Of a DNA stretch of 64,000 nt, positions 44,314-51,774 are shown in pieces. The notes beneath the pieces are model-generated. The model saw only the letters and a list, made by a program, of their open reading frames with translations, was not told where the DNA came from and did no database searches. Source of the DNA: CAWACP01 sp963832965 (GTDB lineage: Bacteria > Acidobacteriota > Terriglobia > Bryobacterales > Bryobacteraceae); the NCBI GenBank assembly GCA_963832965.1, contig CAWHVW010000005.1, positions 186,001 to 250,000 of the forward strand. The letters run 5' to 3'. The position numbers were made by a program, and so were the translations under genes. Positions within the stretch are counted from its first letter, which is position 1. The number at the start of each line of letters is the position of its first letter.

Positions 44314-46242
44314 ATGAGGTTGCGCACCGCCGGTCTATACATTTCCCTCGTGATCGCCGCGGGCGCGGCCGTCCTTGGCCACGGCATCTGGACCATGCTC
44401 CAGGGACCGCTGGTGTGGACCAGCAACAATGAGGGCCGCTTCCTCATTTATCTGGCCGTCGCGCTCGGTTCATCGGCGCTGAAAATCAATCTGCCCTCCG
44501 TCACGGGCACCATGTCGATGAATTTCTTGTTTGTTCTCATCGGCGTGGCCGAGTTCAGCACGGGCGAAACCTTGCTCCTGGGCTGTCTGGGCATTTTGTG
44601 CCAATCGGTGTTCCACACGAAGAAGCGGCCAAGCGCGGTGCAGGTTGCGTTTAATGTCGCCAGCATGGCCTGCTCCATCCAGGCTGCTTATGCGGCCGCC
44701 TGGCCGGCGGCCTCCGCGCTGGAGCGGGGGATCCTCAGCGCAGGGACGTTCTTTGTCGCGAATACCCTGCTGGTGGCCATCGTGATCGCGCTGACGGAGG
44801 AGAAGAACGCCTGGCAGGTGTGGCGCGACTCGTATTTCTGGTCCTTTCCCAACTACCTGGTAGGCGCCGCGGCGGCCTGGGTGGTGACGGTAGCTACCCA
44901 CATGGCCGGATGGCCCGCGGGTCTCCTGCTGATACCAATCTTCTACGTCATCTACCGTTCACACAATCTTTACGTGGCTCGGCTGGAGGAGGGACGGAAG
45001 AGGGCCGAGGAACATCGGGCCCACGCCGAAGAGGTGGCTGCGCTACACCGCCGTACCATCGAGACGCTGGCTCTGGCCATCGAAGCCAAAGACCAGACCA
45101 CGCACGACCATCTGGCCCGCGTGGAGATCTACGCGGTTGAAGTGGGCAGGGAACTGGGGCTAAGCGAGATCGAACTGGACGCTCTGCGCGCCGGGGCTTT
45201 ATTGCATGATATCGGCAAGATCGCCGTGCCGGAATCCATCATTTCGAAGCCGGGGAAGCTGACTCCGGAGGAATTCGAAAAAATGAAATCTCACACCGTC
45301 GTGGGCGCGGAGCTCGTGGAGCGCATCCGTTTTCCCTACGCGGTGGCGCCCATGGTGCGCGGTCACCACGAAAAGTGGAATGGCACGGGATACCCGGACG
45401 GCCTCAGGGGCGAGCAGATTCCCATTGGCGCGCGTATTCTCGCCGCCGTCGATACGCTGGATGCGCTCGCTACGGACCGGCAATACCGGCGCGCACTACC
45501 GCTCGATCAGGCCATCCAGGAGGTGATCGCCGAGTCTGGAAAGAGCTTCGATCCGCAGGTGGTTGACGTGCTGGCCCGCCGCTACGTGGAGCTCGAGAAC
45601 CTGGCGGCCAGGGGGAGCGGCATCGGCCATCTTTCGATCGAAGTCAGGGTGGAGCGGGGCGATGCTCCCGCCGCCGGTTTCGAAGCAGCCGCGAAGGCCG
45701 ATACAACACGACGCGATTTATTGAGCTTTGGCCGCGCCCTGGCGGACGCGGAAGAGCGCAGCCGCGCCCTGACGGAACTCAGCGAAACCCTGGCCATATG
45801 TTCCAGTCGCGAGGCGTCGTTTCAGCAACTGCGCGCCGGGCTGAAATCGGCAATCGCCTATGATGCCATGGCGGTCTATCATCGGCGCGCCGACACCCTT
45901 TTCCCGGAAATCACCGACAGTGAGGTTTTCCTCGAGTTCCTTTCGGTGGAGATTCCTGTTGGTCAGGGCCTGACCGGCTGGGTGGCCGAAAACGGCACGG
46001 CCATCATGAACGGAAATCCCGCCGTGGAACCCGGATACCTGGTTGATCCATCGAGGTTTGTCGCCCTCGGGTCGGCTCTGGCGGTCCCGTTACTCGCTCC
46101 GGAAGGCATCGCCGGCGTGATTTCGCTCTATCGGCGCGGGAGCGACACTTTCACACGGGAGGAACTGGCGGCGCTGACCTCGCTCGGAACGGCCCTAGCT
46201 AACGTTCTCGAGCTGCTGGCTCATCCGGAACATGCCGTCTGA
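44314..46242 (+). CDS. Membrane HD-GYP phosphodiesterase with GAF domain
   Basis: A 642-residue signalling protein. Residues 1-215 contain about seven to eight membrane helices, a MASE-like sensor. A helical linker (EEGRKRAEEHRAHAEEVAAL) leads to an HD-GYP domain with ALLHDIGKIAVPESI, the second-shell VRGHHEKWNGTGYPDGL (the GYP motif intact) and ILAAVDTLDALATDRQYR. Residues 480-635 form a GAF-like domain (EIPVGQGLTGWVAENGTAIM). It is predicted to degrade c-di-GMP or a related dinucleotide. The end overlaps the oppositely oriented ABC ATPase gene by 48 bases. Confidence 0.92.
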   Translation: MRLRTAGLYISLVIAAGAAVLGHGIWTMLQGPLVWTSNNEGRFLIYLAVALGSSALKINLPSVTGTMSMNFLFVLIGVAEFSTGETLLLGCLGILCQSVFHTKKRPSAVQVAFNVASMACSIQAAYAAAWPAASALERGILSAGTFFVANTLLVAIVIALTEEKNAWQVWRDSYFWSFPNYLVGAAAAWVVTVATHMAGWPAGLLLIPIFYVIYRSHNLYVARLEEGRKRAEEHRAHAEEVAALHRRTIETLALAIEAKDQTTHDHLARVEIYAVEVGRELGLSEIELDALRAGALLHDIGKIAVPESIISKPGKLTPEEFEKMKSHTVVGAELVERIRFPYAVAPMVRGHHEKWNGTGYPDGLRGEQIPIGARILAAVDTLDALATDRQYRRALPLDQAIQEVIAESGKSFDPQVVDVLARRYVELENLAARGSGIGHLSIEVRVERGDAPAAGFEAAAKADTTRRDLLSFGRALADAEERSRALTELSETLAICSSREASFQQLRAGLKSAIAYDAMAVYHRRADTLFPEITDSEVFLEFLSVEIPVGQGLTGWVAENGTAIMNGNPAVEPGYLVDPSRFVALGSALAVPLLAPEGIAGVISLYRRGSDTFTREELAALTSLGTALANVLELLAHPEHAV

Positions 46243-47004
46243 TTCCGGGATGCGCGGAATCGCGGCGATGAGCTGGCGCGTATAGGCGTGCCGCGGCTCG
46301 CGAAAAATCTGCGCCACCGGTGCATTCTCGACAACCTTGCCTTCCTTCAGGATGGCGACACGATCACACAATGAGGCGACGGAAGCGAGGTCGTGCGAGA
46401 TGTACAGGATGGCGATGCCGTACTCTTTGCGAAGCCGACAGAACAACGCCAGGATCTCCGCCTGAGTAATGATATCGAGCGCGCTGGTGGATTCGTCCGC
46501 CAGCAGCAAAGCGGGCCGGTGAAGAATGGCCAGCGCGATGACGAAGCGCTGCGCCATGCCGACGCTCAGGCTGCGAGGGTATTGCCGCAGGAACGCCGGA
46601 TCGTCGGGCAGGCTCACGCTGCGCATGAGTGGTGCAGTTTCGGCGGCGCCGCGTTCATGGGCATGCCACGCTTCTTTGATCTGCGCCGAAAGCCGGAGGT
46701 GTGGATTGAGAGCCGCCATGGGACTCTGCGGCACCAGGCTGATCGACTTTCCACGCACGCGGCGGAGCTCCCGCTCGCTGCACCCAAGCAGATCGCGTCC
46801 CCGGAACCGGATTTCGCCCCGGCATCGCGCCCCCTTGCGCGCCAGCAGCCCCAGAATCGACAGCGCGACAGTGCTCTTGCCTTCGCCGCTGGGTCCCACC
46901 AGGCCGACGATTTCGCCTTCGCCGATGTCCAGCGAAAAATCGTTCAAGACATCCGGCTTTTGCGAGTAATTCACCGAGAGTCTCAGGCGCAGCAAGGAAT
47001 CCAT
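46195..47004 (-). CDS. Peptide/nickel-type ABC transporter ATPase with unusual motifs
   Basis: A 269-residue ATPase of the Opp/Dpp group, last gene of a four-gene operon. Walker A is GLVGPSGEGKSTVAL. The signature is RSLSVGMAQRFV instead of LSGGMxQR. Walker B is LLLADESTSALD, with Ser for the usual Pro. The switch His is in ILYISHDLASVASLCD. It is the only ATPase gene here, so it may act as a homodimer or pair with one elsewhere. Lacks the long C-terminal extension with cysteines found in DppD. The start (47004) shares one base with the binding-protein stop. Confidence 0.87.
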   Translation of the reverse strand: MDSLLRLRLSVNYSQKPDVLNDFSLDIGEGEIVGLVGPSGEGKSTVALSILGLLARKGARCRGEIRFRGRDLLGCSERELRRVRGKSISLVPQSPMAALNPHLRLSAQIKEAWHAHERGAAETAPLMRSVSLPDDPAFLRQYPRSLSVGMAQRFVIALAILHRPALLLADESTSALDIITQAEILALFCRLRKEYGIAILYISHDLASVASLCDRVAILKEGKVVENAPVAQIFREPRHAYTRQLIAAIPRIPESDGMFRMSQQLENVS

Positions 47005-48617
47005 CACGGCTTCCCCTGCGTCCCAGGCTTCACCGTCAGCAAATCGGCGTCCCAGAAAGTATGCGGAAAAAACGCTGTCGCCCGCGCCCCTTCCACCTCG
47101 TGAGAGATGGCCACCAGGGCGTTGGGATGGAGGAGATAAATCACCGGCTCCTGCTCGTGGAGAATTTCCTGCACGCGATCGAAACCTTCCTTGCGGGCGC
47201 GCTGATCGGCGGTGGAAGCCTGAACCAGCATCAGACGGTCGATCTCGGCCTCCCATTGTGTTTCGGGTGATTTTTCGGAAGGATTCCACGGGTGGTTGCT
47301 CGCCGAACTCAGCAGAATGTTCATCAGCTCGCTGGGATCGGCATCCACGTTCACCAGTCCGAGCAGACACGCCTCGTAGTCGAGGGATCGCGTGATCCGT
47401 TCAATCAGCGAAGGGAAATCGAGCGTGACGATGTTGACGCGGACGCCCAGCTTCGACAAATCCTGCTGGATCATCGCGGCCATGCGCTCCCGGGTTTTGC
47501 TGCCCGCGTTGGTAAGGAGAGAGAACTCCACCGCATTGCCCCCCCGGTCCTGCAAGGTCTCACCGTGCAGCCTGAATCCATCCGCTTGCAGCAGCTTCAT
47601 CGCCGCTTCGGGGTCAAAGGCGTCGGGCATCAACCCCGCTTTGAACCACAGCCGGTTTGCCGGAGAAACGGGCCCTGCAGCGGGGCTCGCGTGACCCTTG
47701 TACACCACCCGGCACAAATCGTCGCGATGAATGGCCAGCGAAATAGCGCGCCGGAAATTCCGCGATTGGAACCATTGCCGCGCGGCATCGTGCAGGGGCG
47801 CGCGCGGAGACTCGTTGAACCACAGGAATTCGGAGTCAAGGGTGGGCCCGGCATCCATCGCCGTGCCCGGCGCAGCGGCGGCCAGTCGGTCAAACGCGTC
47901 GGGCGCCAGCTTGTCAATCAGTTGAAGCTCGCCGCGGCGGAAGCGCAGCAGTTCCAAATCGCGGTTCTGCTCGATGTCGATACGGATGGAATCGAGCCGG
48001 GGCAGGCGCTTTCCGTCCGCGTCGCGTCTCCAGTAAACGGGGTTGCGGCGCAACAGAAACGAGACTCCCGGGCGGTGTTCGGCGATCAGAAACGGACCGA
48101 GCCCGGGAGCCGGGCGGCTGCGCGCGCTAGCCGAGACAATCGACACCTGGTCAAACATCCGCTCAATCTGTGCGGCTGGAGCGGGGAACTCCACGGCCAC
48201 CGTATACTTACCGAGCGCATTGACCTTCGCCACTCCTTTCGCCGTTCGGAACGTATCGGCGATGGGCGAGTGCAATTCCGGGGATAGCAGTTTGGCGAAC
48301 GAGTCAACCACGTCGGCGGAAGTGAACGGCTCACCACCGGGAAACGTGACGCCCCGGCGCAGTTGGAACACGATGCGTGTACCATTGGCGAACACCCTCC
48401 AGGACACCGCCAGGTCCGGCTCCGGAAGCTGCGTCAGACGATTTACCCGGATGAGCGAACCTTCCGTCAGGTAGCGCACCGCCTCGGCTGATTCGTCGGC
48501 TACCAGAAAAGGATCCACCGTTCCAGGCTCAGCCGGCAGAGCGAAATGCAGTTCGGCGGCGCGCGCCTGCGGCAGAAACATCGAACAGAGCAACAGGGGA
48601 ACGAGCAGAGATTTCAT
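47004..48617 (-). CDS. Peptide/nickel-type substrate-binding protein (SBP family 5)
   Basis: A 537-residue periplasmic protein with a signal peptide (LLVPLLLCSMFLPQARAAEL). The SBP_bac_5 pattern is clear: FQLRRGVTFPGGEPFTSADV near residue 95, GLGPFLIAEHRPGVSFLLRRNPVYW around 180, and ALSIAIHRDDLCRVVYKGHA-like region near 305. It has neither a lipobox nor a close family name, so the ligand (peptide, metal-chelate or sugar) cannot be stated. Stop and start overlap those of the flanking genes. Confidence 0.9.
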   Translation of the reverse strand: MKSLLVPLLLCSMFLPQARAAELHFALPAEPGTVDPFLVADESAEAVRYLTEGSLIRVNRLTQLPEPDLAVSWRVFANGTRIVFQLRRGVTFPGGEPFTSADVVDSFAKLLSPELHSPIADTFRTAKGVAKVNALGKYTVAVEFPAPAAQIERMFDQVSIVSASARSRPAPGLGPFLIAEHRPGVSFLLRRNPVYWRRDADGKRLPRLDSIRIDIEQNRDLELLRFRRGELQLIDKLAPDAFDRLAAAAPGTAMDAGPTLDSEFLWFNESPRAPLHDAARQWFQSRNFRRAISLAIHRDDLCRVVYKGHASPAAGPVSPANRLWFKAGLMPDAFDPEAAMKLLQADGFRLHGETLQDRGGNAVEFSLLTNAGSKTRERMAAMIQQDLSKLGVRVNIVTLDFPSLIERITRSLDYEACLLGLVNVDADPSELMNILLSSASNHPWNPSEKSPETQWEAEIDRLMLVQASTADQRARKEGFDRVQEILHEQEPVIYLLHPNALVAISHEVEGARATAFFPHTFWDADLLTVKPGTQGKP

Positions 48618-49417
48618 ATCGCCAAATCCCTTCTGGGCCGCATGAATTGCAGACCGGTGGTTACCGCGGCCAGCAGAAAGGCGGGCGTGAGCAGCCACAG
48701 GCGCGAGGTGACATCCCCGCCTTCCAGTTCGCGCAGCAGCCCTCCCCAGGAGGGCAGGGGTTCCGCCACACCCAGCCCCAGCATCCCCAGCGTGCTCTCC
48801 GCCAGAATGTAGACTGGCACCGCAGTCCAGAACTGCGCGCTGAGCACCGGCATGACATTCGGCACCAGGTGCGCCCACAGCAATCGCCAGGGGGTGCAGC
48901 CGGCGGCGCGGGCAAACAATACAAACTCGGAGTTCCTCAGTTCCCGCACCGAGGCGCGGATCACGCGCGCGGGCGCCGCCCAGCCGAGAATGCCGAGAAG
49001 ACCGAACGTGATGACGATGGAAAGAAGCGGGGACACGTTCAAGGGCAGGCAGGCGCGCACGATCAGCAGCAGGAACAACCACGGCAGCGACAGGAACAAA
49101 TCCGCCGTAGCCAAAACGGCGCGTTCGGTGAATCCCCCGGCAAGTCCCGCCAGCCCTCCCAGCAACGCCGCAACAACACAGGAAAGCAGGGCCGCGGAAG
49201 GGGCCAGCAGAAGGGAAACGCGGGTGCCGTAAACAAGCCTTGAGAAGCGATCGCGTCCCAGGTCATCGGTTCCCAGCGGAAACCGCCGGGAGGGGGCGGC
49301 GTCTGTCGAATCCCGAAACTGCTGGTCGTAGGAGGCCTTCTCCCAAAAATTGGAAGTCAGCGCGGCCGCGGCGAGCAGCGTCAGGAAAACCATCACCACC
49401 GCGCGAGCCCACTTCAT
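48614..49417 (-). CDS. Peptide/nickel-type ABC permease (DppC-like)
   Basis: A 267-residue permease with six helices. N-terminal FPLGTDDLGRDRFSRLVYGTR is the DppC/OppC signature, and the EAA loop is VRELRNSEFVLFARAAGCTP (A-x-x-x-G pattern) with ESTLGMLGLGVAEPLPSWG near the end. Start at 49417; upstream extension to 49555 is antisense-like reading. ATGA overlaps link it to genes on both sides. Confidence 0.9.
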   Translation of the reverse strand: MKWARAVVMVFLTLLAAAALTSNFWEKASYDQQFRDSTDAAPSRRFPLGTDDLGRDRFSRLVYGTRVSLLLAPSAALLSCVVAALLGGLAGLAGGFTERAVLATADLFLSLPWLFLLLIVRACLPLNVSPLLSIVITFGLLGILGWAAPARVIRASVRELRNSEFVLFARAAGCTPWRLLWAHLVPNVMPVLSAQFWTAVPVYILAESTLGMLGLGVAEPLPSWGGLLRELEGGDVTSRLWLLTPAFLLAAVTTGLQFMRPRRDLAI

Positions 49418-50307
49418 GCGGCACCACGAAAATCGAATTCCGCACGGCGCGAGAGGAAGATCTCTGAAATCGCCATCGCCGTGGTGGTGGCGAGCGTCAC
49501 CAGCATAGTCAGGTTGATGAGCAAGGGCAGGTCGCGCGCCATGGCCGCCTGCCACGCCAGACGCCCCAGACCGGGTACGTCGCAGATGGCTTCAATGGGG
49601 ATCGCCGCGCCGATCGCAATGCTCACCGACGCCGCCGCGAGCGCGCCCAGTTGCGGGGCAGCGGCCGGCAGCACGTGCGTCCACAGGATCGCCGATTCCG
49701 CGGTTCCCCGGGCTCTGGCCATTTCCACGTGCGGCGCGCCGTAGGACGACGTGAGAATGTTGCGCGCATACAGGAAGACTTTCGGTGTAATCACCACCAC
49801 CAAAACAAAGCGCGATGCCGTTCCGGCCCCTTGGCTGGCCTCTGCAATCAGGACGAAATATGCGATCAGCGCCGCAGGCAGGCTGAGCGATAAGCTAGCG
49901 GCCGCGGTCAGCGCTGCGTCGAAACGCCATGCCTGGGGAAAGCGGCTCGCGGGAATCGCCAAACCGAGTCCCAGCAGCCAGGCGCCCGCCAGCCCGTAAC
50001 TGAGATCGCGCAACGTTTGCGGCGCGCGATCGGAAAGCAGCGCGGCAACGGATGAGTTGTTCGATTCCGAAAAGCCCAGGTCGCCGCGCATCAAGCGGCA
50101 TACGTAGTGAATGAAACCGGCGGCGACATTGCTCTGCTCCGCCTTGTGTTCACGCAGCGCTGCGATCGTTTCTTCGCTGGCGTGCTGGTTCAGTTCGCGT
50201 TCGTCAACCAGCGTGCCGGGCGCGTACCGCACCAGGCATGCGCCGGCCAGCCCGGAAAGCACAACCAGCGTTGCCATCCGCAATAACTGTGTGGCGATTG
50301 TCCGCAC
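49414..50307 (-). CDS. Peptide/nickel-type ABC permease (DppB-like)
   Basis: A 297-residue permease, first gene of the four-gene transporter operon (DppB-, DppC-, binding-protein-, ATPase-like). The N-terminal helix is followed by a large periplasmic loop (RYAPGTLVDERELNQHASEE) and GDLGFSESNNSSVAALLSDR, a DppB hallmark. The EAA loop is MARARGTAESAILWTHVLPA, and the PIEAICDVPGLGRL segment matches the family. Separated by 168 bases from the divergent sigma-54 activator gene, which might regulate it. Confidence 0.88.
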   Translation of the reverse strand: MRTIATQLLRMATLVVLSGLAGACLVRYAPGTLVDERELNQHASEETIAALREHKAEQSNVAAGFIHYVCRLMRGDLGFSESNNSSVAALLSDRAPQTLRDLSYGLAGAWLLGLGLAIPASRFPQAWRFDAALTAAASLSLSLPAALIAYFVLIAEASQGAGTASRFVLVVVITPKVFLYARNILTSSYGAPHVEMARARGTAESAILWTHVLPAAAPQLGALAAASVSIAIGAAIPIEAICDVPGLGRLAWQAAMARDLPLLINLTMLVTLATTTAMAISEIFLSRRAEFDFRGAA

Positions 50308-50475
50308 GGTCCTTTATCGGCAGGAGCGTGGCCATTTCTACGCAGGACGAAAGTGCTAGGGAGCTTTCGAAGCTCACCTTAGATGAAATCCCCATGCACC
50401 TTACAGCGGTTTTCTTCGATTAGTCAGCAGGGACGGGCAACGATCGCTGTCCTCGCCTGACTTAGTCCTATCTCA

Positions 50476-51453
50476 ATGATGATGCGCGCCCCGGAAGTCC
50501 ACGATTTCATCGGTTCCACCGCTGTCTTTGCCAGCGATCCCATGCAGCGCCTGCTCTCGCAGGTCCGCAAGGTGGCCGCCACCGATGCTACCGTGCTGAT
50601 CACGGGAGAGAGCGGAGTTGGCAAGGAAGTAATCGCGCGGGCGATCCACCATTACTCGCTGCGGGGAGCGAATTCATGGGTGGATATCAATTGCGCCGCC
50701 CTGCCGGAGAATCTGCTGGAGAGCGAGTTGTTCGGCTACGAAAAAGGCGCCTTTAGCGGCGCGGACTCCGCCAAGCCGGGCCTGTTTGAGACCGCGCACC
50801 GTGGGACGCTTTTTCTGGACGAGATCGGCGATCTCGACGTGCGTATGCAGGTAAAGCTGCTCCGGGTACTCGACGGGGTTAGCTACTATCGTGTCGGCGG
50901 CGTAAAGAAGGTCAACGTCGACGTGCGTTTGGTGGCGGCGACAAATCAGGATTTGAAGGCGGCGGTTGCGGCGGGACGCTTCCGGTCCGATCTTTACCAC
51001 CGGCTCTCGCAAATCCGCCTGGCGGTGCCGCCGCTATGCCAGCGGCGCGACGACATTCTTCCACTGGCGGAACACTACCTGAACGAGCGTTCCCCTGGCA
51101 TGCGCTTTTCCACCGAGGTTCGGGCCAGGCTGCTCGCATATTCCTGGCCCGGCAATGTGCGCGAGCTCCGCAATGTGGTGGTGCGCGCGGCCGTTTTCGC
51201 GAACGGCTCCGAGATCGTTACTTCGGATCTACCGGAGGAGTTCGCGGGCACGTCGTTTGCCGCGAGTCTGAAGAATCTGGTCTCTCTGACCAACCTGGAG
51301 CGTAATGCCATCGTCAGAGCGCTGGAGCAGAGCCAGGGTCATCAACAGCAAGCGGCGAGTCAATTGGGCATTTCCAGGCGAACGCTGCAGCGCAGGATCA
51401 AGTCCTACCGTCTGGACGGTGAGCGGTCCGAAATGCAGGTAGACCCAGGATGA
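50476..51453 (+). CDS. Sigma-54-dependent transcriptional activator without receiver domain
   Basis: A 325-residue AAA+ enhancer-binding protein. Walker A is ITGESGVGKEVIARAIH, the sigma-54 contact loop is ELFGYEKGAFSGADSAKPG (GAFSGA rather than GAFTGA), Walker B is GTLFLDEIGDLD, and arginine-finger and sensor segments YHRLSQIRLAVPPL and SWPGNVRELRNVV are present. A Fis-type helix-turn-helix ends the protein (QQQAASQLGISRRTLQRRIK). There is no N-terminal receiver, PAS or GAF domain, so control must come from another protein, as with PspF. Coupled by a four-base overlap to a PilZ-like gene. Confidence 0.93.
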   Translation: MMMRAPEVHDFIGSTAVFASDPMQRLLSQVRKVAATDATVLITGESGVGKEVIARAIHHYSLRGANSWVDINCAALPENLLESELFGYEKGAFSGADSAKPGLFETAHRGTLFLDEIGDLDVRMQVKLLRVLDGVSYYRVGGVKKVNVDVRLVAATNQDLKAAVAAGRFRSDLYHRLSQIRLAVPPLCQRRDDILPLAEHYLNERSPGMRFSTEVRARLLAYSWPGNVRELRNVVVRAAVFANGSEIVTSDLPEEFAGTSFAASLKNLVSLTNLERNAIVRALEQSQGHQQQAASQLGISRRTLQRRIKSYRLDGERSEMQVDPG

Positions 51454-51755
51454 GCGAACTCTGCAATCTGGACCGGCGCAAGAATCGCGATCGGCGCGGG
51501 GCCCCCCGCAATTTGGCTTCCGGACGCATTGAAATCTCGTTCGACAACCCCGTTCCCGCCATGGTGGACGCCGAAATGGTCGAATCAAGCGCAACCGGCT
51601 TCCGCGCGGCCCACAATTCAAGCTCGATCGAACCAGGGCTGGACGTGCGTTACCGGGCAGCGTCGGAATCCGGACGCGCCCGGGTCATCTGGACTCACGT
51701 GGTTCTGGGGCGCCGCGTCAGCGGGTTCCTCCGCCTTCACGGCGACAGCAACTAA
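51450..51755 (+). CDS. Small PilZ-like protein
   Basis: A 101-residue protein starting inside the stop of the sigma-54 activator (ATGA). It has an RRKNRDRRGAPRNLASGRIE start, where the paired basic residues match the RxxxR part of PilZ c-di-GMP sites. AEMVESSATGFRAAHNSSSIEPG (shown as the pattern S-x-x-G-[FI]) corresponds to the D/NxSxxG motif, here E-S-S-A-T-G. RARVIWTHVVLGRRVSGFLR completes the beta-barrel. A PilZ-like fold is probable; c-di-GMP binding is uncertain because the motif residues are not exact. Possibly the ligand sensor for the activator encoded with it. Confidence 0.68.
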   Translation: MSELCNLDRRKNRDRRGAPRNLASGRIEISFDNPVPAMVDAEMVESSATGFRAAHNSSSIEPGLDVRYRAASESGRARVIWTHVVLGRRVSGFLRLHGDSN

Positions 51756-51774
51756 CCGGCTCGCATTCCTCTTT

